DNA of 22,927 nucleotides from a virus. The stretch spans positions 1 through 22,927 of the IMG/VR virus record IMGVR_UViG_3300030419_000299; one strand, written 5' to 3'. The stretch's first letter is position 1; every line of letters begins with the position of its first letter. The position numbers and the translations under genes are program-made. This document shows positions 8,235-14,220 of the stretch, in pieces. Under the pieces are notes generated by a model. It was not told where the DNA came from. It did no database searches and worked only from the letters and a program-made list of their open reading frames with translations.

Positions 8235-8414
8235 TTACTTCTTTTTTGGCTTAACGGCAACTGTTGTATAAGCCTCATCTACATCTGGAGTAGATTTATC
8301 ATCACCTACAAATTGACCATCTTCGTTTCTTGCACGAACTTTTTTTTCTTCATAACCAAGAAACTTTGTTTTAAACCAAGTTGTTAAACCTATTTTTTTT
8401 GCATACCAAACCAT
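8235..8414 (-). CDS. Small 59-residue protein, short enough to be missed
   Basis: An ATG at 8414 opens a frame of 60 codons ending in TAA at 8235-8237. It fills the only apparent gap in the operon, with 10 and 11 bases left on either side. The protein starts MVWYAKKIGLTTWFKTKFLG, continues YEEKKVRARNEDGQFVGDDK, then STPDVDEAY, and ends in KPKKK. A canonical Shine-Dalgarno (AAGGAG at 8421-8426) sits seven bases before the ATG. The segment RARNEDGQFVGDD-STPDVDEAY looks like a conserved small phage protein next to holin genes. It has an amphipathic N-terminal helix with aromatic residues that might lie on the membrane. Function unknown. Confidence 0.78.
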   Translation of the reverse strand: MVWYAKKIGLTTWFKTKFLGYEEKKVRARNEDGQFVGDDKSTPDVDEAYTTVAVKPKKK

Positions 8415-8420
8415 AATTTA

Positions 8421-8426
8421 CTCCTT
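8421..8426 (-). promoter_or_regulatory. Shine-Dalgarno AAGGAG for the 59-residue gene, overlapping the upstream stop
   Basis: On the minus strand the run is GAATAAGGAGTAAATTATG: the TAA stop of the holin-like gene is the start of the AAGGAG element. This supports the ATG at 8414 as a real start and suggests that ribosomes ending the upstream gene start again here. Confidence 0.75.
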
Positions 8427-8808
8427 ATTCTTTACCATCTTTTTTATGTGTACCTGCATAGAGTCCAAACCAAGCTGCGCCACTACCGACAACAATTGAT
8501 ATTAATCCTGATTGTTCAAAGGTTGGGTCTGGCAAATCCATAAACCACATAACAGTGTAATACAAAAGATACATATATATACCAAGAAACGCTCTTGGAA
8601 TTATCCTCCAAGCATCAACTGCTTGTGCAACGAAAATAACTTTTTGATATGGGTTGTCGTTTTTTTCATCTTCAAGTTCTCTTATACGATCTTTTAATTC
8701 TGATTTCTCTTGAAGCAATGCCATAAATTTATTGAGATCAATTTCAACCTCGTTGCGATCCATGTCGCCACCAAATCTAGGACTTCCGTAATGTTGTTCG
8801 TCACTCAT
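8425..8808 (-). CDS. Holin-like membrane protein
   Basis: The protein has 127 residues. It begins with a hydrophilic N-terminus that contains a short coiled coil (MALLQEKSELKDRIRELEDE). The hydrophobic half then shows AWRIIPRAFLGIYMYLLYYT and WFMDLPDP around the first membrane segment (about 68-90), and SGLISIVVGSGAAWFGLYAG as the second (about 100-118), with a charged KKDGKE end. This ordered set of motifs recurs in marine phages in the holin position. Two membrane spans with a short charged tail fit a class II-type holin or related membrane-disrupting protein. The stop TAA is part of the Shine-Dalgarno of the following small gene. Function is inferred from topology and context. Confidence 0.65.
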   Translation of the reverse strand: MSDEQHYGSPRFGGDMDRNEVEIDLNKFMALLQEKSELKDRIRELEDEKNDNPYQKVIFVAQAVDAWRIIPRAFLGIYMYLLYYTVMWFMDLPDPTFEQSGLISIVVGSGAAWFGLYAGTHKKDGKE

Positions 8809-8809
8809 A

Positions 8810-9175
8810 TTAATTCGCTAATGGGTTATCGTTTTTGTTTTTCAAGCTTTGAACATCATCATACATAGAGTCAATGCTTGAGTTGATCCCTGCAATACTT
8901 GTTTGTATTGCAACAATGTCATTTTTAATTGGACTTAAATCTTGTGTCTCAACATTTAATGATTTAATTTGTTCACCAACCGCAACCACATTTTTATCTA
9001 ATGCAGTAACTTGATCAGCAAGAGCATCTATTTCATTAATATAACGAGTCATTTTAGACTCAAGGTTTTCTATGCGATTAACATATGTAGCACCTGTATA
9101 GCCAAAGCCAGCTAATGTGCTAACAATTCCAGCCAATGCAATAAGTTGAGTTGTTTTATTTTGAAACCAATCCAT
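8810..9175 (-). CDS. Membrane-anchored coiled-coil protein (inner-spanin-like)
   Basis: The protein has 121 residues. An N-terminal membrane segment at about 9-31 (TQLIALAGIVSTLAGFGYTG) is followed by a long coiled-coil region at 33-115 (IENLESKMTRYINEIDALAD, then VTALDKNVVAVGEQIKSL). This is the shape of an inner-membrane spanin, with a short cytoplasmic N-terminus and a periplasmic coil that joins an outer-membrane partner, but also of various other phage membrane coiled coils. No outer-membrane lipoprotein partner with a lipobox is visible in the neighbouring frames. It lies right before two holin-like genes, which supports a lysis role by context. The Shine-Dalgarno is AGGAAAG. Confidence 0.6.
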   Translation of the reverse strand: MDWFQNKTTQLIALAGIVSTLAGFGYTGATYVNRIENLESKMTRYINEIDALADQVTALDKNVVAVGEQIKSLNVETQDLSPIKNDIVAIQTSIAGINSSIDSMYDDVQSLKNKNDNPLAN

Positions 9176-9183
9176 ATACTTTC

Positions 9184-9498
9184 CTATAAAATTTTAGTAA
9201 CTTTTCTACGATCTGGCATAACTGCACCACATCCTCTTGCAATAAAACCACCTTTAGCTTTTCTATGTGGTCTTACTTTTTTAGCAATTCTTTTAGGTTG
9301 TTTAGAAAATTGTTTACCCTTTTTAGTATCTTCTCGTTTCTTACGAGTAGTAGCAGCATACTCAGAAGAACTTAAAGACTTTATAGCACTTTCTGGTAAA
9401 TACCTTTCTCCAGTATCAGCAGATTTTTTACCAGACTTTGTTCTCCATTTTTGTTTAGTCCACTTTTTTAAAGACTGTTGTGATTTTGCAAGAGCCAT
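9184..9498 (-). CDS. Small basic phage protein (DUF5872-like), 104 residues
   Basis: The pattern MALAKSQQSLKKWTKQKWRT, then SGKKSADTGERYLPESAIKS, then LSSSEYAATTRKKREDTKKG and KQFSKQPKRIAKK is a well-kept family in phages that I link, from memory, with the label DUF5872. It contains several short basic helices. Relatives occur as single small genes near lysis and virion genes. The charge suggests binding to nucleic acid or membrane lipid, and no function is established. Its stop codon TAG forms part of the Shine-Dalgarno (TAGGAAAG) of the next gene, so translation should pass directly from one to the other. Confidence 0.72.
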   Translation of the reverse strand: MALAKSQQSLKKWTKQKWRTKSGKKSADTGERYLPESAIKSLSSSEYAATTRKKREDTKKGKQFSKQPKRIAKKVRPHRKAKGGFIARGCGAVMPDRRKVTKIL

Positions 9499-9680
9499 TA
9501 TTTGCCTCTTTGCGACATTGCTTTTTTCTTAGCTTTTTTACTTAATTCACCATAATGAAAAACAGGTTTGCTTGTTTTAGTATGCGTTTTATTTGTATGC
9601 AATTTTCCATTAGGCATTTTGTGATATGCACCCTTCCAAACTGTTCCATCTTTTAAATAATGTTTTACACCTTTTGCCAT
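9498..9680 (-). CDS. Small basic phage protein, 60 residues
   Basis: The sequence opens with MAKGVKHYLKDGTVWKGAYH, then KMPNGKLHTNKTHTKTSKPV, then FHYGELSKKAKKKAMSQRGK. The GxxxHxMPNGxLHTxxxHT pattern recurs in marine phage small proteins I recognise. It is rich in His and Lys, with a beta-hairpin-like first half and a basic helix at the end. The histidines could bind metal, but no fixed motif is present. It is locked between TAATG overlaps on both sides, so it is very likely translated with its neighbours. Confidence 0.7.
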   Translation of the reverse strand: MAKGVKHYLKDGTVWKGAYHKMPNGKLHTNKTHTKTSKPVFHYGELSKKAKKKAMSQRGK

Positions 9681-9883
9681 TACCGATAACCTCCACCTGC
9701 TTTTTTATAAGCCTTTGCAAGCATTTGTGCTTTACGAGCAGACCATTGACCCGGTTTACCACCTTTTGAACCAGACTTAATTCTACTAAATAACCTTTTA
9801 CGCATAGTTGGTTTAGTATAATTACCAGCCTTATTTACAGTAGATTTGGTTTTTCTTTTTCTAGTTGTTTTTTTTCTTGGCAT
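9680..9883 (-). CDS. Small basic phage protein, 67 residues
   Basis: The N-terminus is a run of Lys, Arg and Thr (MPRKKTTRKRKTKSTVNKAG), followed by a conserved-looking core (MRKRLFSRIKSGSKGGKPGQ, then WSARKAQMLAKAYKKAGGGY). I recognise this core from many marine phage genomes, where it is a hypothetical protein. The core probably makes two short helices joined by the glycine-rich turn. It starts one base after the stop of the previous gene (TGATATG) and its own stop overlaps the next start. A nucleic-acid-binding role is inferred from charge alone. Confidence 0.7.
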   Translation of the reverse strand: MPRKKTTRKRKTKSTVNKAGNYTKPTMRKRLFSRIKSGSKGGKPGQWSARKAQMLAKAYKKAGGGYR

Positions 9884-9884
9884 A

Positions 9885-10193
9885 TCAGCACTTCCACCTT
9901 CTTCTTGCTTGCCTAATTCTTGAATTAGGATTGTTTCTAGTTTTTTTAGAACTTTTTTTCAGTTGTCCTAAAGACCTTGCGCAATAAGATTTTCTTCTTT
10001 TTGCAGCTTTACTTCCTTTTTTAACTTTACCTGTAACCGCAGTTTTTAATTTAGAACCGGGATTTGCTTTACGATAAGCACGAACCCCTTTTCTTGTCAT
10101 TCCTGCACCCTTTTTAGTAGGGCGATAATTAGCGCCTTTTCCTTTAGTGGTGCGCCTTATAGGTTTAGCTCTTTTTCTTTTTTGTGTTGCCAT
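9885..10193 (-). CDS. Small lysine/arginine-rich protein (DUF6321-like)
   Basis: The protein has 102 residues and starts in a TAATG overlap. It is extremely basic along its whole length. The segment GAGMTRKGVRAYRKANPGSK, then LKTAVTG, KKGSKAAKRRKSYCAR and a final RRRWKC, matches a recurrent phage family that I associate with the label DUF6321. The charge and small size suggest binding to DNA or RNA, and members are often encoded near virion genes, so packaging with the genome is possible. Two cysteines (in SYCAR and the terminal WKC) might bind metal or form a disulfide. It is the first of four consecutive small basic genes. Confidence 0.75.
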   Translation of the reverse strand: MATQKRKRAKPIRRTTKGKGANYRPTKKGAGMTRKGVRAYRKANPGSKLKTAVTGKVKKGSKAAKRRKSYCARSLGQLKKSSKKTRNNPNSRIRQARRRWKC

Positions 10194-12487
10194 TATAAAT
10201 TCGGTTGCATACTTATTAATTGATTTGAACTATTTAAATTATCTCTATATAAACTCATAAATGCATTGTTATTATCTGGTATAACTACATTAGCATAAAT
10301 ATCTTCTGGCTCATACCATACAGCAAGTTCTGGTATTTCAATTTGTGTATATCCATTAAATCCTTGAACATATCCCATGTATGCAATCAATTGAGATTCA
10401 TCTGCATACTCACCTGTCTCTTGTTGTTGTTGCTTTAACTGTTCTTGTTGATCTTCTATATTCTGTGCAACGATTTGATCTGCAATAACATCTGCATCTG
10501 ATTGACTAACTGATGTATTGCTATCAACTATAGTATCGCTAACTCCTGTACTACCACTACTTGTGTTATTTGCAACACTACTGCTTGTATTCGTTTCAGT
10601 GGTTGTTGTAGTGGTTGAGCCTACTGCTGTGTTGCTACCACTGTTGGTATCTCCTACTGTTGTATTTTGCGAAACCATTGTACTTCCAACACTGCTGTCG
10701 GCATTAAACGAACTAAGCACTTGTTGAGTCTGCATTGCAGAACTTGCAACTTGTGCAGATATACTAGGCGAATTACTGGTGCTTATACCGCCTCCTGAAG
10801 CTGAACTAGCCACTGCTGTACTCGTAGGGTTAGAAACGCCACCAGAAGCCACAGAAGAAGCGTAGGAGCCTCCTGATGATATAGATGTACCTGTAGCCTG
10901 TGCAGATGTTCCAGCAGTTGTACCGCTTACACTACTCGTTGCTGCTCTAATTGTATTAGCAACAACATTTAATTGTTCTGCTTTTTTGTTGTCTTTCTTT
11001 TCTTCATTCTCTGCGACAACAAGCTCGATATCTTCATCTCTGTCTTGTACTTCTTGCTCAACTGTCTGCGAATCATCCAAGTCTCCAGCTTCCTCCTCAG
11101 ATAAATCTGCCAACTCTTCCAATATTTCTTCACTGTCCTCTTGTTCAATCCACTCCTCCAGTTCTTCTATCGTTTCAAACTCTAAATACTCAATAACCTC
11201 TTCTTCTATATATTCTTCAATGTGTTCTTCATATTCAAAATGATCTAATAGAACATCATTTAATCTAGGTAAATCGTAATTAATTACAAATATTTCTTCT
11301 ATTGGTATTATTTCTTCATATATATTTTCAATATATATTTCTTCTTCAATATAACTTAAAGGAATAAGCTCCTCTTCAACAATTAAATTAAATTCTTCAA
11401 TGTATGGATCAAAATATTCTTCTTCAAAAAATAATGTTTCTTCAAAATATAATTCTTCTTCATAAAACTCTACCCCTTGTAACTCAGTAATATATACAGG
11501 ACTTTCTTCAAAGAAATAAATTTCTTCTTCATAGGGATCATAATATCCGTACTGATCGTCTTGATAGTCGTCATAACCAAACATATCGTCTTGATAATAG
11601 GTATCTTCAACAAATGTTTCGACCATGTAACCAGCACAGGTTGGAGAGTATTGAGAATCCAACGAGCATTCATAATCAAAAAGATCATCCCAATAATTAG
11701 GACATTGAGTAGAATACAATCCATCTAAATCACATTGTTGTGTTAGGTAAGCAGCATCATAACCAGAACAAGATGTATCATTTAAAGGATTGCTACAATC
11801 AATACTATTTCCTGATCCAACACCATACAAGCTACCCCCATTTTCAAGTAAAGTATTTGAGGCAGAAGCATTCCAAGTTACATTTACACAAGTTCCTGCA
11901 ACATTAGTTGTGCCTTTGCCACATTGGTCATAAAATAAATATGTATAAAGTTCGTCTGATGCGCCTTGTTCTCCAATTAATACATCATGATTAATAATAT
12001 TTAATGCGCCATATCTAAATTCAAAACTATCGTCTGATTTCCAAAGTATTACCTCAAACGAATTGTCTGTATTGCTTCGATTGTATTCTCTTAGGTTGTA
12101 CCAACCAAACACGCTTTTATCAGTAAAGTTTTTGGCTAATACTTTTGAGCCGTTGTCTCGTATTAAATCAGTCCAAAAAGGATATAAGGTGTATGTAATT
12201 TCAGGCAAAGGATCAGGTGTGTAGTCATTACAATAACCTCCTGACGACCCAAAGTGTAGACAACCATTGGTTGCCATTCGAGCAGATGTAAAATCCTCAC
12301 CATAAAATGTAAAAGTAAAATCTAAATTAAAAACACCGGATACTTGGTCATCACCAACACCCATGTTCGTTGTATTACTTTCGCCTGTTAAATCAATTAA
12401 AGATTGATTTGCTTCATAGATATAACCTGCATTAATTGTAGATACAAATAATAATGCAGATAAACTAACTGCCCTTATCAAACTCAC
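10193..12487 (-). CDS. Large exported protein: nidogen-like domain, Cys repeats, acidic tract, Ser/Thr-rich region
   Basis: The protein has 764 residues. It starts at GTG (12487), only codons after an in-frame stop; no better upstream start exists and this one gives a clean signal peptide (residues 1-20, cut after STINA). Residues 25-200 look like a nidogen-type (NIDO) beta domain: LYPFWTDL, then NSFEVILWKSDDSFEFRYG. Residues 231-286 hold three Cys-pair repeats with the form C-x8/9-C-(S/P/A)-x-Y. Residues 291-500 are extremely acidic, alternating Glu/Asp with Ile, Tyr and Phe. Residues 515-665 are low-complexity Ser/Thr/Gly/Ala and the tail is Gln-rich. The protein is likely periplasmic or on the cell or virion surface, acting with the exported protein encoded just before it; function unknown. 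Confidence 0.7.
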   Translation of the reverse strand: MSLIRAVSLSALLFVSTINAGYIYEANQSLIDLTGESNTTNMGVGDDQVSGVFNLDFTFTFYGEDFTSARMATNGCLHFGSSGGYCNDYTPDPLPEITYTLYPFWTDLIRDNGSKVLAKNFTDKSVFGWYNLREYNRSNTDNSFEVILWKSDDSFEFRYGALNIINHDVLIGEQGASDELYTYLFYDQCGKGTTNVAGTCVNVTWNASASNTLLENGGSLYGVGSGNSIDCSNPLNDTSCSGYDAAYLTQQCDLDGLYSTQCPNYWDDLFDYECSLDSQYSPTCAGYMVETFVEDTYYQDDMFGYDDYQDDQYGYYDPYEEEIYFFEESPVYITELQGVEFYEEELYFEETLFFEEEYFDPYIEEFNLIVEEELIPLSYIEEEIYIENIYEEIIPIEEIFVINYDLPRLNDVLLDHFEYEEHIEEYIEEEVIEYLEFETIEELEEWIEQEDSEEILEELADLSEEEAGDLDDSQTVEQEVQDRDEDIELVVAENEEKKDNKKAEQLNVVANTIRAATSSVSGTTAGTSAQATGTSISSGGSYASSVASGGVSNPTSTAVASSASGGGISTSNSPSISAQVASSAMQTQQVLSSFNADSSVGSTMVSQNTTVGDTNSGSNTAVGSTTTTTTETNTSSSVANNTSSGSTGVSDTIVDSNTSVSQSDADVIADQIVAQNIEDQQEQLKQQQQETGEYADESQLIAYMGYVQGFNGYTQIEIPELAVWYEPEDIYANVVIPDNNNAFMSLYRDNLNSSNQLISMQPNL
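10988..11617 (-). repeat. Low-complexity acidic tract (Glu/Asp alternating with Ile/Tyr/Phe)
   Basis: About 210 codons encode short EEE, EEY, YEEE and IEE runs separated by aromatic or aliphatic residues, then a more purely acidic helix-like part (IEELEEWIEQEDSEEILEEL). There is no fixed period. Short GAA/TAT/TTT codon runs make the DNA look TTC-repeat-like on the plus strand. Confidence 0.75.
11630..11797 (-). repeat. Three Cys-pair repeats of about 22 residues in the exported protein
   Basis: The units begin at C231, C252 and C274 and each contains a second cysteine nine or ten residues on (C240, C262, C284), followed by a tyrosine. The shared pattern is C-x-(N/L)-(P/D)-x-(L/Q)-(N/Y)-x-x-x-C-x-x-Y. 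Disulfide pairing within each unit is plausible in the periplasm. Confidence 0.7.
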
Positions 12488-13607
12488 GCTTACAAGTCAG
12501 TCTTGATTTATTTTGTCCAGCCGAGTTTTCTGTTCTAACGCATTTGGCAACATAGCTGGCTTTCGCTTCTTTGTAATCTGGTCGATCTTTGGGGTTAGCA
12601 GCCCATGCTGCTCTTGCTTCCTCGCCTATCTTGCCCTCATACGGACAAGGCGTGCCTGCCATATACATGGCACTAAACACTCTTACATCTTGGCACATAA
12701 TAGCAACTGCTGCGACTTTCATGCCCATATCATAAAGATACTTTCCAAGTTTTAATCTTTCACAATTTTCATCTCTAACTGTTCTACCAGCCGACAAACC
12801 AAATACTTGTCCTTGAAATGCACCCGACCTTCCTACAGTACAAAGGTCTTGGCTATAGCTCATTATAGAAGGAGCAATCGCAGAAGCAGGCGGTGCTTCA
12901 GTCTTGATGTTCTGATTAATAGTTTGTTCAGACTTTGACTCGTTAATGTTTCGATTTGTGTTATCAGATGTACTTTTGTTTTCATTTACATTTTTGTTAT
13001 TGGTTTGCACATTTGATGTAGATGTTGATTCATTTACATTCTTATTGGTGTTATTCGATGTAGAAGTATTTACATTCGTATTTGTATTCGTATTGTTCGA
13101 TGTGCTGTTGTTTGTGTTCGTATTAGTTGATGTCGAAGTATTTACATTGTTGTTTGTGTTTGTGTTTGTACTCGTTGATGTATTTGTATTGGTGTTGTTA
13201 TTTGTACTAGTCGCAGTCGATGTACTGGTATTTGTATTGTTATTAGTATTCGTTGCAGTTGAAGTATTAGTATTAGTATTAGTATTGCTATTTGTGTTTG
13301 TTGCAGTCGATGTACTGGTGTTCGTATTAGTATTATTGTTTGTATTGCTATTCGTATTAGTAGCAGTAGTAGTCGTTGTATTTGTATTGGTGTTTGTATT
13401 TGTATTTGTATTGGTGTTTGTGTTTGTATTTGTATTAGTGTTTGTATTGGTGTTCGTATTAGTTGTTGTTGCAGTCGATGTAGTAGTCATCGAGTTTTGT
13501 TCACAATACTGATCCCCAGCAGTACAGTCACCCGTCTGATCTGCTTTAACAGCAGGAACATTTAAAAATAATGTTATTAAAAATAATACTGGTAAATATT
13601 TTTTCAT
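12465..13607 (-). CDS. Exported Thr-Asn repeat protein with cysteine-rich C-terminal domain
   Basis: The protein has 380 residues. Residues 1-22 are a signal peptide (MKKYLPVLFLITLFLNVPAV, then KA before the likely cut). Residues 41 to about 205 are a near-pure Thr/Asn tract with some Ser, long alternating TN runs and later NNTNTSTS-type variants, which shade into a charged Asn/Lys/Ser linker up to about 240. Residues 245-380 are a compact domain with six cysteines (C256, C282, C305, C321, C356, C372) and motifs CTVGRSGAFQGQVFG, DENCERLKLGKYLYDMGMKV and CPYEGKIGEEA. Two more cysteines lie at 28 and 35. I recognise the C-terminal domain loosely from marine phage hypothetical proteins but know no function. 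The build suggests a periplasmic or surface protein on a flexible stalk. The gene overlaps its exported neighbour by 23 bases. Confidence 0.7.
   Translation of the reverse strand: MKKYLPVLFLITLFLNVPAVKADQTGDCTAGDQYCEQNSMTTTSTATTTNTNTNTNTNTNTNTNTNTNTNTNTNTNTTTTTATNTNSNTNNNTNTNTSTSTATNTNSNTNTNTNTSTATNTNNNTNTSTSTATSTNNNTNTNTSTSTNTNTNNNVNTSTSTNTNTNNSTSNNTNTNTNVNTSTSNNTNKNVNESTSTSNVQTNNKNVNENKSTSDNTNRNINESKSEQTINQNIKTEAPPASAIAPSIMSYSQDLCTVGRSGAFQGQVFGLSAGRTVRDENCERLKLGKYLYDMGMKVAAVAIMCQDVRVFSAMYMAGTPCPYEGKIGEEARAAWAANPKDRPDYKEAKASYVAKCVRTENSAGQNKSRLTCKREFDKGS
12993..13487 (-). repeat. Thr-Asn coding hexamer-type repeat tract
   Basis: About 165 codons consist almost entirely of ACN and AAY. Long runs alternate Thr and Asn, giving an imperfect six-base repeat. 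Codon choice varies (AAT and AAC; ACA, ACC and ACT mixed), so the amino-acid pattern is kept better than the DNA pattern. The complementary strand shows a matching Val/Phe-rich open frame that is only a shadow. Confidence 0.85.
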
Positions 13608-14023
13608 ATACTATCTGGATCAAACCAACCTTTTGCTATTAAAGTTTGTCTATTTCTAATATGTTCTTCCTCAATCTCTTCTTTGCTTTGACCATCGTAA
13701 GAAACAGCGTAAAAACCATGTATCATCATTTGATTGATATTTATGTCGTTAACATAAAGTTCACCAAGTATTCTTCCAAACTTTCCTTTTTTATCTTTCT
13801 TAGTTTTTATAACAACATCGCCTTTAGATAATTCTTTAACCAAAAAATCTTTACTCATTAGACCTCTAGCTTTTTCATCTTTATCTCTAGTGCGTGATTC
13901 TGGAGTATCAATGCCATACATACGAACTCTTACTTTATGGAATATAGAAAAACCACAATCAATAATTACATCGACTGTATCACCATCTACAACTCTATCT
14001 ACTTCACATTTATATTCGTACAT
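13604..14023 (-). CDS. Staphylococcal-nuclease-like nuclease
   Basis: The protein has 139 residues, the size of a bare SNase domain. All key positions of the thermonuclease family can be lined up: VVDGDT with D15, VRMYGIDTPE with R34, D39 and E42, and KFGRILGELY with R84. These match the calcium ligands and catalytic Arg, Glu and Arg of the Staphylococcus enzyme. The C-terminal helix (EEEHIRNRQTLIAKGWFDPD) is also typical. The expected reaction is calcium-dependent cleavage of DNA or RNA. Unlike most bacterial thermonucleases there is no signal peptide, so the product should stay in the cytoplasm or be packaged. It overlaps the gene for an exported protein by four bases. Its use (host DNA breakdown, recycling or defence) cannot be told from sequence. 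Confidence 0.88.
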   Translation of the reverse strand: MYEYKCEVDRVVDGDTVDVIIDCGFSIFHKVRVRMYGIDTPESRTRDKDEKARGLMSKDFLVKELSKGDVVIKTKKDKKGKFGRILGELYVNDININQMMIHGFYAVSYDGQSKEEIEEEHIRNRQTLIAKGWFDPDSI

Positions 14024-14220
14024 TATCCACCAAAAATAATTGATGCCATTCCAACTACTAAAGTAATCAGTGTGGCTACAATAAAATGTTCAATTCTTTT
14101 TACACGATTAAGCATTTCAAGCCATCGTTCTGCACAAACTGCTTCGTGTTTTTCTATTCTTGTATGCACATTTGATATTCGAGTATTTAACTCAAACTCC
14201 ACATCAGATATTTTGGTCAT
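14023..14220 (-). CDS. Small coiled-coil/membrane protein (XhlA-like)
   Basis: The protein has 65 residues. The N-terminal 42 residues are a charged helix with heptad-like spacing (ISDVEFELNTRISNVHTRIE, then WLEMLNRVKRIE), followed by one transmembrane segment at about 45-63 (HFIVATLITLVVGMASIIFG). This two-part build resembles haemolysin XhlA-type proteins and other small phage membrane proteins near lysis genes. It would sit in the inner membrane with the coiled coil in the cytoplasm or periplasm. It is coupled to both neighbours (ATGA in front, TAATG behind). A role in lysis or in excluding other phages is possible, but neither is shown by the sequence. Confidence 0.65.
   Translation of the reverse strand: MTKISDVEFELNTRISNVHTRIEKHEAVCAERWLEMLNRVKRIEHFIVATLITLVVGMASIIFGG

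Noticed and set aside
9146-9532. 128-codon plus-strand frame opposite the basic gene cassette, with hydrophobic residues
   Set aside because: The hydrophobic look is the complement of lysine codons (AAA/AAG read as TTT/CTT). It overlaps three coupled minus-strand genes.
11470-11724. 84-codon minus-strand frame inside the acidic tract of the exported protein
   Set aside because: It lies in another frame of the same strand, has no ribosome site and shows no family resemblance; the long exported-protein frame explains the region.
12946-13512. A 188-codon plus-strand open frame rich in Val, Phe and Leu
   Set aside because: It is the complement of the Thr-Asn tract; low-complexity coding on the minus strand removes stops from the other strand. 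It has no sensible start context and opposes every other gene.
12465-13607. Calling the six-cysteine C-terminal domain a known conjugation or pilin protein
   Set aside because: Only the general exported, cysteine-containing character agrees; no specific motif of those families is visible.
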